DNA of 40,474 nt from Chloroflexota bacterium (GTDB lineage Bacteria > Chloroflexota > Dormibacteria > Aeolococcales > Aeolococcaceae): positions 1 through 40,474 of the forward strand of contig VBJV01000044.1 in NCBI GenBank assembly GCA_005879785.1. Reading direction: 5' to 3'. Made by a program: the position numbers and the translations under genes. Below, piece by piece: positions 17,250 to 27,200 of the stretch. The notes beneath the pieces were generated by a model that worked only from the letters and a program-made list of their open reading frames with translations, searched no databases and had not been told where the DNA came from. Positions within the stretch are counted from its first letter, which is position 1. The number at the start of each line of letters is the position of its first letter.

Positions 17250-20132
17250 CTACGCGGGGTAGGCGGATCGGCCCTCGTCGCAGACGGTGCGAAAGTCGCA
17301 GCGCGGGCACTGCCAGCGCGACGGCTTGGCAGGGAACTCGCCGGTGCTCATCGCTTCGATCATGTCACGCGCCGACGCCGACAGATGCGCGAACGCCTTG
17401 TTGAGGAACTTGCGGTCGAGGACGATGTGCGCGACGTCTGCACCCTGCAGGTAGTGCAGCTCGACAGCCACCTCGTCACAACGCTCGCGCTGCGAGAGCG
17501 CCACGCCGTAGGCGCGCACCTGCAGGTCCCGGCGCAGGGAATCCTCGTCGCGGAGCTGTCCGGTCTTGTAGTCCACGACCGTGGGCATGCCGCCGGCTCC
17601 GATGTCGACGCGGTCGAACCTGCCGGTGACGTCGGCGTCGACCGCGAGCGGGATGGTGAAGCTCTCTTCTGCCGCCTGTATGGCCGCACGCGTCCACGCA
17701 TCGGAGGCGACATAGCGGCGCAACTGCTCCTCACCGTCGGCGCGGAGCTGCGGGTGTGCGCCCTTGGGCCCGCGCGCCGTCTGCCAGGCCTGCTGCCACA
17801 GGGCCGCAACGCCGTCACCGTCAACGTCGCTTCCCGCCGAACGCTGCATCGCGGCGGTGTGCAGCACCTGATGCATCAGCGTGCCGTACCAGCTCTGGAC
17901 CGATTTCCGCACCGGCAGGCGCCAACGCCGGTCGTACTCATAGCGTCGCGGACACGCCTTGAAGGCACGCAGATCCGAGACGGAGATCGCCGTCGGCCGG
18001 CTCAGCTGCGCGCCGGATGCGCGTCGCGGCCTGACCGCTGCGGCGGCAGCGCGGCGAACTTCGACGGCATGCAGGGGCGCATGCCCGGCCGCAAGCCCAT
18101 CAACGAAGGGGGTCGGTTCCTGGTCCCCGAAAGACCGGGGGTAGCGGCGGGCCCACGTGAAGACGAGGCGATCGCGGGCCCGTGTCGACGCGACATAGAA
18201 CAACCGCCGTTCCTCGTCGATGGCCGCGTCGCCGGGCGGCGGCGGCTCGGGCACGAGCTCATCCGGAAGCTGGATGGCAGACGGCGACTGGCCGCGACCC
18301 GACCAGCGGTCCCGAGTGCACCGCGCGATGAACACGTGGGGCCACTCGAGGCCCTTGGCTCCGTGCGCGGTGAGCAAGACCACGCCGTCCTCGATGGCGG
18401 CGATCGGCGCCAGCTCGCCCGCCTCGCGGCTGTCGCGCAGGATGCTCAGGTAGTGCAGAGCGCGGCTCACGCGGCGGTCGTCGCTCCAGTCGGCGAAGTC
18501 CTCGAGCAGCTCACCGAACTTGTTGAGGTTCGCGCCCGTCTGGAGGCGCGCGGGACCACTCTGTTCGTCGAGAATGCCGAGGTACTCGCTGCTGTCCAGG
18601 GCCGCGAAGAAGACATCGCGCACGTCCTCTCGCTGCGCGAGTGTGTGCAGCTCCGCGATCGCCGCGACGCATGTGTGCGCGCGCTCGGCATCTGCCGCCG
18701 CCACCCCGTCGACCGTGCCGTCCGCGATGATCGTGCTCAGGGGCAGCTCGTGGTCACGCGTCGCGCGCGCCATCGCGGCGCGGCTGGCGCCGGAGATTCC
18801 CCAGGCGGGAAGGTTCAGGCAGCGCAGCACCGCCTGCGAGTCCTCAGGATCGGCGGCGGCGGAGAGCAGCGCCCATACGCCCTTGATCTCGCGTTCTTGA
18901 AAGAAACCGCGACCGCCCCTCACCTGGTACGGCACGCCGCACTCGCGCAGCGCGTACATCGCGGCCTGCATGTCGACGTGCTTGCGGAACAGCCACGCGA
19001 TGTCGGCCGGACGCGTTCCGGCGGCGATGAGCGCCTTGCACGCCTCAGCCACAGCGATCGTCTCACTGCGTTCGTCGTCGGCGACCCACATCTCGACGGC
19101 TGCTCCACTCGCGCGCTCCGCGACCAGGTGCTTGTCGATGCGCGTGATCGGCGCAGCGAGGCCGATCATGGCGCGCGCCGCGGCGACTATCTGCGGCGTG
19201 CTCCGATAGTTGTGCGTGAGCGTGATGGTGCGGTGGCCGGCATATGTGCGCGAGAACCGGTCGAGGTTGGCCCGGCTGGCGCCGCGGAACTTGTAGATGG
19301 ACTGATCGTCGTCGGCGACCACGAGGATGTTGCCGTGCCGCGCGCACAGCGTCTCCACGAGCTTGGCCTGCGCGTAGTTCGTGTCCTGGAACTCGTCGAC
19401 CATGACGTGGTCGATGTGGCCGGCGACCGCGCTCTGTGCCGCCGGGTGCTCGCGGATGAGCTGCTCGGCGTAGAGGATCGAGTCGTCGTGGTCGAAGACG
19501 CCGAGGCGGCGATACCGCTCGTCGAGACACGCGTACACCTCGGCCACCTCATGATGGCGATCGAGCAGTACGCGCTCCGCCGGATCCGTTGAGACCTCGA
19601 GGCGCTCAGACGCCCAGCGCGCATAGCGCTCTGGGGTGACCAGCTCCTGCTTGGCCGTGCCGATGAGCTCGAGCAGCGGGTCCATCAGATCGTGGGGGCG
19701 CAGCGGGTTCCACAGCGTGCGGGGGCGTAGCTGCTCGAGCACGGCCTCGGCGTGCATCCAGCGTTCTGCCGCGTCGGCGATGCGCACGGCGGGCGAGATC
19801 CCCAGCAGCCAGCCCCAGTCACGGACGACGCGGAGCGCGAAGGAGTGGTAGTTGGTCAGCGGCACGTCGGCGAGCGCTCCGCCCAGAGCGTGCTCAGCGC
19901 GTCCGCGCATCTCGTCGGCGGCTTTGCGCGTGTACGTGAGCACCACCTGCCGGCCGGGATCGGCCTCGTCTCGCAGCAGGGCCAGGAAGCGCTCGACGAT
20001 CACCCTCGTCTTGCCGGTGCCGGGTCCGGCCAGCACCAGGCACGGGCCGTCGCGGTGCTCGACCGCCTGGCGCTGATCCGCGTCGAGCGGCAGGGAGGAC
20101 GCCGGAGGCACAACCACGGTAAGGGGCGACAT
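17250..20132 (-). CDS. UvrD/PcrA-type superfamily 1 helicase fused to a RecB-like PD-(D/E)XK nuclease
   Basis: LDADQRQAVEHRDGPCLVLAGPGTGKTRVIVERF (Walker A), VMVDEFQDTNYAQAKLV (DEFQD), VVADDDQSIYKFRGA, TLTHNYRST, LTAHGAKGLEWPHVFI, then GTLMHQVLH, TGRFDRVD, VVDYKTGQ, and flanking Cys motifs ACPRRYEYD...QCPRCDFRTVC. Confidence 0.95.
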   Translation of the reverse strand: MSPLTVVVPPASSLPLDADQRQAVEHRDGPCLVLAGPGTGKTRVIVERFLALLRDEADPGRQVVLTYTRKAADEMRGRAEHALGGALADVPLTNYHSFALRVVRDWGWLLGISPAVRIADAAERWMHAEAVLEQLRPRTLWNPLRPHDLMDPLLELIGTAKQELVTPERYARWASERLEVSTDPAERVLLDRHHEVAEVYACLDERYRRLGVFDHDDSILYAEQLIREHPAAQSAVAGHIDHVMVDEFQDTNYAQAKLVETLCARHGNILVVADDDQSIYKFRGASRANLDRFSRTYAGHRTITLTHNYRSTPQIVAAARAMIGLAAPITRIDKHLVAERASGAAVEMWVADDERSETIAVAEACKALIAAGTRPADIAWLFRKHVDMQAAMYALRECGVPYQVRGGRGFFQEREIKGVWALLSAAADPEDSQAVLRCLNLPAWGISGASRAAMARATRDHELPLSTIIADGTVDGVAAADAERAHTCVAAIAELHTLAQREDVRDVFFAALDSSEYLGILDEQSGPARLQTGANLNKFGELLEDFADWSDDRRVSRALHYLSILRDSREAGELAPIAAIEDGVVLLTAHGAKGLEWPHVFIARCTRDRWSGRGQSPSAIQLPDELVPEPPPPGDAAIDEERRLFYVASTRARDRLVFTWARRYPRSFGDQEPTPFVDGLAAGHAPLHAVEVRRAAAAAVRPRRASGAQLSRPTAISVSDLRAFKACPRRYEYDRRWRLPVRKSVQSWYGTLMHQVLHTAAMQRSAGSDVDGDGVAALWQQAWQTARGPKGAHPQLRADGEEQLRRYVASDAWTRAAIQAAEESFTIPLAVDADVTGRFDRVDIGAGGMPTVVDYKTGQLRDEDSLRRDLQVRAYGVALSQRERCDEVAVELHYLQGADVAHIVLDRKFLNKAFAHLSASARDMIEAMSTGEFPAKPSRWQCPRCDFRTVCDEGRSAYPA

Positions 20133-20264
20133 CGCCGTCGATTGTGCGCATCCGGAGCGACACAAGCCTGTCGCCGAATGAAATCTGGCCTGTCTGAAGC
20201 GATCCGCGTATAGTCGCGGCGAGGGTGAGGAGGCGGATGCCAACATAGGGAAGGTGCAGTCACG

Positions 20265-22257
20265 GTGAGAGGCGCAGTCCGTGTCGCCACGGGGGCAACC
20301 GCTGTAGTTGCAGTGGTCGTGGGCCTCGGCGCTGCCAATGCGCGGGCCGCGAGCCCGGCTACCGCCGCCGCGCCGGTGGCGGGTTCAGAGAATCTCCTGG
20401 ACTGCAACGGCTTCAGCCCGGCGTACCCGCCGGCCGTTCCCGCCATGAAGATGCGCTGCACCGACCCGGTGACCGTGTACGGCGGACACTCGTACAAGTT
20501 CTACGACAACGGCCACTACATCGGGCACGACGAGCCGTCGGTGAAGTTCATCTCCAACGCGCCGGGAAGCGGCAACACGATGACGTACTTCCAGCAGCTG
20601 TCGACAGATCCGGCCGCGAACCTGACCAGGACGACGTCGCCGACCGGGACGACGGTGAGCGACTACGCAGAGCTGAGCCCCGCGCCCTGGTTCGGCCTTC
20701 CCGTCTGTGACCCGGGCTCGTTCCCCAACGGCGCGTGCACGCCGGTGAGCGACAGCAATGCGCCGCAGAGCACCACCAACGCGGGGAGCGCGTTTCTCGA
20801 ACTGCAGTTCTACCCGCCGGGATACGGTCCGTGGCCGGACAACGTGAGCATGGACCAGACGCACTGGACGGTGGCGCTCAACATCGACAGCCTGGAATGC
20901 GCCGGCACGGACGCATCCGGCTGCGGCGCACCCAACCCCAACTGCGTCGAGCCGGTCAACTTCGCGCTGCTCACCCATAACGGCGTTCCGACCGGTGCGC
21001 CGAGCCCGCAGAACGCCAACGGGTCCAGCTTCGCCATCGACACAGACACCTTGCTGATGAACCCAGGCGATGTCACCAAGGTCGCCTTCACCGACGTGCC
21101 CAATGCAGGCAGCCCAAGCACCGGCGGGCTCCGCGTCGAGGTCGACGATATCACCACCGGCCTGAGCGGGTTCATCGTGGCCAGCGCAGCCAACGGGTTC
21201 ATGAACACAAACAACGGCACGTGTGCCGGCACCGCCTTCAGCTTCCACGCCATGTACAGCACGGCCAGTCAGATTAATCAGGTGGACTGGGCCGCGCTCG
21301 AGGGTGGCGTGCTCATGCAGGACGAGATCGGTCACTTCGAACCCTGCACGTCGATCACGAGCAATGACGCAGTGACGATCAGCTCCCAGAACTTCAGCGA
21401 TCCGGCTGTCAAGGAAGTGTGCAACGGCCCGTTCGAGGCGGAGAACGGCGCCAGCGGGACCGGCGAGGGACCGTGCAACGGCACGACGCAACCGACCGCC
21501 CAGGCCTGCCCTGGTTCCACCACAGAGGGCACCACCGTAACCGCTTGTCCGTCGGGGCTCAACTTCAGCCCGCTGAACCTGTGCGAGAACGCCGACGGCT
21601 TCTGCATCCCGTCGGGGACGCGCACCGTCATCCTGAACGGAAACATGACCAGCTGGACGCAGGCGGTCACCGCGTGCGAGAACAACCAGTTCCAGAACGG
21701 CGACCTCGATTACGATGGCTCGTCGTACATCGCGGACTGGCCTGACGGGAGCGCCAATCACCCCACATCGTTCCGCTACCTCGGCCCGTTCGACGCAGCG
21801 GGCAACCCCTATCCCTCCGTGCAGTGGGAGACGCACGGGCCCGGCTCCGAGAACAACTGTGTCAACGGTCCGAACAGCGCCTGCAAGGTGCCACCCGACG
21901 GCGCCGCGTTCTACCCGTTCTGGTCGATGACCAGCACGCAGGGGCTCAGCGGCATCACCACCGCGCAGAACAACCCGTGCGTCTGGAACTTCGGCAACGA
22001 CATCGCCGGCGTGACCACCGACGACTTCAACAAGCTGGCCCAGTACGGTAGCCAGAGCTCGCACTTCTTCGGCACGCTCATCAGCGCGGTGACGGATCAA
22101 CGGCGGGTGTCCGAGCCTGACACTCGCAGACGTGACAGGTCCCTCGACGGGCGTCCCGGACGCTCCGTGGGTTCCCGCGCTTGCGATCATGGGCGCGGCG
22201 ATGGCGATTGCTGCCGGGTACCGTCGCCAGAAGAAGGCCGCCGCGACAGCACGTTGA
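20265..22257 (+). CDS. Secreted Cys-rich protein with C-terminal membrane anchor, apparently frameshifted near 22093-22110
   Basis: GTG start, signal peptide VRGAVRVATGATAVVAVVVGLGAANARA. Frame 0 reads to GTLISAVTD; frame +1 then gives NGGCPSLTLADVTGPSTGVPDAPWVPALAIMGAAMAIAAGYRRQKKAAATAR*, a TM segment plus basic tail, ending TGA at 22255-22257. Confidence 0.75.
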
Positions 22258-22998
22258 CGGAATCGAGCGCCTCGGAGGCTGCGCACGAAGCGCCGCTCGC
22301 CGAGGCGGTCCGCTACCTGCGCTCCGCACGGCGCATCCTCGTCTTCACCGGCGCCGGCATCTCCACCGAGTCGGGCATCCCCGACTTCCGCGGTCCGCAG
22401 GGCGTGTGGCGTACGCGCGACCCGAACCGCTACACCATCCAGAACTACATCGCCGACCCGGAGGTGCGGCGCGAACGCTGGCGCGATCGCCTCGACGCCG
22501 CCGTGGACTCCGCGCGACCCAATGCGGCGCACGTCGGTGTGGCTCGTTTGCAGCTGGGGGGACGCGCGCCCGTCATCGTCACGCAGAACATCGACGGGCT
22601 GCATCAGGCAGCCGGCGCGGTGGACGTCATCGAGCTGCACGGGACAACTCTCGAGGTGACATGCCTGGAGTGCGCGCGGCGGCTGCCGGCGTCGGTCGTC
22701 CTCGATCGTGTCCGCGAGGGAGACGACGACCCGCACTGCGAGCTGTGCGGCGGTCCTTGTCGATGCGGACGTCGAGCGCGCCATGGCCGAAGCGAAACGC
22801 TGTGATGCTTGCCTGGCGATCGGTTCCACGCTCTCCGTCTGGCCGGCCGCGGGCGTCCCCGCGCACGCGGTGCGCAGCGGGGCGCCGCTGGTCATCGTCA
22901 ACGAAGGCGAGACCGAGCTCGACGGCATGGCCAGGGCCATCGTGGCCGGGCGGGCCGGCGAGATCGTGCCGCGACTGGTCGAGGCCATCCTCGGCTAA
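22254..22998 (+). pseudogene. Sir2-family NAD-dependent deacylase, internally disrupted
   Basis: TTG start (22254) overlapping the upstream TGA. Frame 0: ILVFTGAGISTESGIPDFRGPQGVW, TQNIDGLHQAAG, ELHGTTLEVTCLEC...CELCGGP. Then frame 1: VDADVERAMAEAKRCDACLAIGSTLSVWPAAGVP...EAILG*. The RPxVVxFGE segment is missing at the junction. Confidence 0.8.
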
Positions 22999-23068
22999 AC
23001 TGCTGACTTCGAGACTGTTACATGACGATGAAGGCTGTTCATCGCATCAAAGGAGGTGAGTTCCGACC

Positions 23069-23251
23069 GTGTCGGAGGTGAAGGTCCGCGAAGGCGAGAC
23101 CTTCGAGAGCGCGCTGCGCCGCTTCAACAAGAAGATCAAGCAGAACGGGATCCTGTCCGAGGTGCGCCGCCGCGAGCACTACGAGAAGCCGTCCGTGCGC
23201 CGTAAGCGCAAGCTGCTTGCCGCCAGGAAGCGCCGCGTCAAGACCGGATAG
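23069..23251 (+). CDS. rpsU: 30S ribosomal protein S21
   Basis: [56 protein letters not shown]; upstream SD aaaggaggtgag. Confidence 0.95.
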   Translation: MSEVKVREGETFESALRRFNKKIKQNGILSEVRRREHYEKPSVRRKRKLLAARKRRVKTG

Positions 23252-23258
23252 CGCCTGA

Positions 23259-23687
23259 ATGCGGGTGGCGGTCATCCGCGAGCCGGGACTCGCGCCCGCG
23301 ATGCGTCGAGCCGTTTCATCGGCCGGGATCGCTGCGCTGCTGCGGCGCTGCGGCGACATGCTGGATGTTCCGCCGCGCGCGTCGCTCGGCGTGCGTCTGA
23401 CCGGCGACGCCGAGCTGCACGCGCTCAACCTGCGGTTCGCCGGCGTCGCCGCGCCGACGGACGTGCTGGCGTTCCCTGCGGATGAACCGGGCCGCGTGGG
23501 CGACGTCGCCATCTCGGTCGAACGTGCGGCGGCACAGGCGCATGACGCGGTCACCGAGCTGCGGTTGCTCGCCGTGCATGGTCTGCTGCATTGCCTCGGT
23601 CGCAATCACGACAACAGCGCCGACGCTGCGGCGATGACCGCGCTGTCCCGACGTCTGCTGCCGGAGCAGGACGTCCCCGACCTTTGA
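23259..23687 (+). CDS. ybeY: Endoribonuclease YbeY
   Basis: DVLAFPADEPGRVGDVAIS and AVHGLLHCLGRNHDN (HxxxHxxxxxH metal motif). Confidence 0.92.
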   Translation: MRVAVIREPGLAPAMRRAVSSAGIAALLRRCGDMLDVPPRASLGVRLTGDAELHALNLRFAGVAAPTDVLAFPADEPGRVGDVAISVERAAAQAHDAVTELRLLAVHGLLHCLGRNHDNSADAAAMTALSRRLLPEQDVPDL

Positions 23688-23715
23688 CAGCGCTGAGCGC
23701 TTGCTGCTCCACCGT

Positions 23716-24291
23716 ATGCCGCAGTTGATCATCGGGCTCGGAAACGTCGGCGGGGAGTATGCCGGCACGCGGCACAATATGGGGTGGATGTGTCTGGAGG
23801 AGCTGGAGCGGCGCGGCAAGTTCGCTCGCGAGCGCCGTGAAGGACCGGCTCGAGTGCGCACCGGGGTCCTCGAGGGTTTCGATGTGATCACGGCTCGTCC
23901 GCAGACGTACATGAACCTGAGTGGCCGAGCCGGCGTGCATCTGGTCGCCAAGTACGGAATTGCAGCGCAGGACGTCATCGTGGTGCACGACGAGGCCGAT
24001 TTCCCGCTCGGCAAGATCCAGGTCAAGCGCAGCGGGAGCTCCGCCGGACACAAGGGCGTGCAATCACTCATCGATTCGTGGCGTACGAACCAGTTCGTGC
24101 GCGTGCGCATCGGTGTCGGCAAGCCGGATGGCCCCGGCGATCTCGTCGACCATGTTCTCGAGAAGTTCGATCGTCACGAGCGCGAGGAGGTTTCAGCTGT
24201 GGTGGAACGCGCGGCCGACGCCGTGATCAGCGTGATGCGCGACGGTGTCGACGCGGCGATGACCGCCTACAACCGTGCGCCCGTCGACTGA
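23716..24291 (+). CDS. pth: Peptidyl-tRNA hydrolase
   Basis: LIIGLGNVGGEYAGTRHNMGW, ARPQTYMNLSGRAG, VVHDEADFPLGKIQVKRSGSSAGHKGVQSLI, RVRIGVGKP. Confidence 0.95.
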   Translation: MPQLIIGLGNVGGEYAGTRHNMGWMCLEELERRGKFARERREGPARVRTGVLEGFDVITARPQTYMNLSGRAGVHLVAKYGIAAQDVIVVHDEADFPLGKIQVKRSGSSAGHKGVQSLIDSWRTNQFVRVRIGVGKPDGPGDLVDHVLEKFDRHEREEVSAVVERAADAVISVMRDGVDAAMTAYNRAPVD

Positions 24292-27200
24292 GCAGGCGCC
24301 GTCGAAGCGCGATCCCGCCCTCGTGCCGGATACGCTTCGCGACCGCCTCGACCGCGCCGTGGACCTGCAAACCCTGCTCAGCGCGCACGGCGGCGTGGTC
24401 ACCGGGGTGCCGTCCGGAGCCGTGGCGCTGCTGGCCTGGTGGCTACGCGAGCGCACGCTGCGCCATGTCCTGCTCGTCACTGCCGAGAGCGAGCGTGTCT
24501 ACACGGACTGCCGCGCCTGGGACCCGCAAGGACGCATTGCCCTGTTCCCCGCCGCGGACACGCCTCCGTTCGACCGTGTGCCGCCGTCAGAGGAGGTCAC
24601 ACGCCGGCGCATCGGCACCCTCGCGGTGCTCGACGATCCGTCGCCGGCGCTGGTTGTCGCCTCACCACAGGCACTGCTGCGCCCGACGCTCCCGCCCGCG
24701 CTGCTCCGCCAGGGCGCGCAGCACCTGACACGCGGGGAGCGCATCGGGCGCGACGAATTCGCCGGCCGGCTGGTGGCCCTCGGCTACCGGCGCGAGTCGG
24801 CGGTGTCGTCGCCGGGGGACTTCGCTGTGCGCGGAGGCCTCATCGATGTGTTCGGCCTCGACCGCGCGCGTCCCTGGCGCGCCGAATGGTTTGGCGACGA
24901 CGTCGACGACATCAGGGAATTCGACGTCGAGACACAGGAGTCGAGGGCGAAGCTGGAGACGGTCGCCGTGTGGCCGGCGCGTGAGCTCGATCTCCGCCCT
25001 GACTCCGTGCGTGCCGCCCTGCAGGTGGTCGACGCGCTCGACATCACCACCTTGCGCGAGGACGTGCGCGAAGCCTGGGAGCGTGACCGCGGTCACCTCG
25101 CCGACGGCGTCTACGACGAAGGCGTCGATCTCTTCTTCCCGTACCTGCTGGGGGAACCACCGGCGACGCTCGAATCGCACATGCACGACCCGATCGTCCT
25201 CTTCGCGGGCGGACACGCGCGTCTGCAACGGATCGCCGCACGTCACCTCGAGGAGATCGATGGGCTGCGGTCACAGGAGGAGCAGCGGGGTGAGCTGCCG
25301 CGCCGAGCGCGCAGCGGACTCGCCGCACAGGCGGCGCTGTTCAGCGCCCTGCGGTCGGCGACCGCCATCGACGTCGTCCGTGAAGCCGGCGCCGGGGAGG
25401 CGGTGCTCGTCGACGCCGCCTGGCGGAACGTCGAATCGTACGCCGGGCGCTTCGATGCGTTCGCGCGCGGTGCTGCGTCGGTGCGGGCAACCGGCGCGGC
25501 GACGCTGGTGATCACGCGCCAGCAGCACCGCGTCGAGGAGCTCGCGACCGACCAAGGGCTCGACACCACCGACGCTCCCGATTTCGATGCTGCGTCGACG
25601 CCCGTGCCCGACGGCTCGGCCGTGATCATCGCAGCCGAGCTGTCCGAAGGATTCGCGGCGCCCGCACTCGGGCTCCACGTGTACACGGACGCCGAGCTCT
25701 TCGGCGTGACCAAACGGCGCGGTTCTCCGCTGGGTCGCGGCGCGCGTCGCGCCGAGTCGACGTCGGCCCGCGGCGCGCGCCGTGCAGCGGCGGGTCGGGC
25801 GGCGCGACAGGCCTTCGTGCTCGACTACGCCCCTGGCGACCTGGTGGTGCACCGCGACCACGGCATCGGACGGTTCGTCGAAATGCGCTCGGTCACCGAT
25901 GACTCCGGCGCTGAGCACGAATACATGCTCCTCGAGTACGCGGACTCGGACCGGCTCTTCGTCCCTGTCGAGCACCTCGACCGCGTTGACCGGTACCTCG
26001 GTGGCGCCGATGCGCATCCATCGCTGTCACGTCTGGGCAGCGGGGAATGGGAGCGCACACGCCGGCGCGTGAAGGAGCGCACCGAGGAGGTGGCTCGCGA
26101 GCTGCTCGGTCTGTACTCGCGCCGCGAGGCGGCAGCAGGCCACGCGTACGCGCGGGACGGCGCATGGCAGCTGGAGCTCGAAGAATCCTTCCCCTACGAG
26201 GAGACGCCGGACCAGCTGCTGGTCCTGGAAGACATCAAGCGTGACATGGAATCGGCGAAGCCGATGGATCGCGTCGTGTGCGGCGATGTCGGGTTCGGCA
26301 AGACCGAGCTTGCGGTGCGCGCCGCCTTCAAGGCCGCGGTCGAGGGGCGCCAGGTGGCGGTGCTCGTGCCGACCACGGTGCTGTGCCAGCAACACTTCCT
26401 CACCTTCGCGGAGCGCCTCACGCCGTTTCCGATCACGGTCCACCAGCTGTCGCGGTTCTGCAGCGACGAGGAGATCTCCCGGACGCTGGCCGGGCTGCGC
26501 AGCGGCTCGGTGGACATCGTCATCGGCACGCACCGGCTGCTGCAGCGTGACGTCGAGTTCCGCAATCTCGGACTCCTGATCATCGACGAGGAGCAACGCT
26601 TCGGCGTGCTGCAGAAGGAGCGGTTCAAGGAGTTGCGCATCGCCGTTGATGTGCTGTCGCTGTCGGCGACTCCGATCCCGCGCACCCTGCACATGTCACT
26701 GGCCGGCATCCGTGACCTCTCGGTGATCCAGACACCGCCGGAGGAGCGCCAGCCCATCAAGACGTACGTCACCGCTCGAGAGGACTCCCTGGTGCGTGAG
26801 GTGATCACCCGCGAGCTCGCCCGCAGCGGGCAGATCTTCTACGTGCACAACCGCGTGAAGAGCATCGAGGTCGAGGCCGAGCGGTTGCGCGCCCTGCTAC
26901 CTGACGCACGCGTCGAGGTGGCGCACGGCCAGATGCCAGAGGGGGCGCTGGCGTCGGTCATGCGCCGCTTCACCGACGGCGCCATTGATGTGCTCGCCTG
27001 CAGCACGATCATCGAGTCTGGTCTCGACATTCCCAACGCCAACACCATCGTGGTCAACGACGCGCATCGCCTGGGATTGGCCCAGCTGTACCAGTTGCGC
27101 GGACGAGTCGGACGGGCCGGCCTGCGCGCGTATGCGTACCTGCTGTACCCGCCGCTGCGATCGCTCACCGAACGCGCCGACAAGCGGCTGGATGTCATCT

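Noticed and set aside
17235-19592. 785-aa plus-strand ORF opposite the helicase-nuclease
   Set aside because: Shadow ORF; the minus strand carries full helicase and nuclease motifs.
20209-20214. TATAGT as a confident promoter -10 for the secreted protein
   Set aside because: No convincing -35 at normal spacing; too weak to list as a feature.
22093-22110. Programmed +1 frameshift in the secreted protein
   Set aside because: No stop codon or recognisable slippery context in frame 0; a simple indel is more economical, though not formally excluded.
20385-22988. 867-aa minus-strand ORF opposite the secreted protein and Sir2
   Set aside because: No recognisable domain or coherent motif; shadow of the coding strand.
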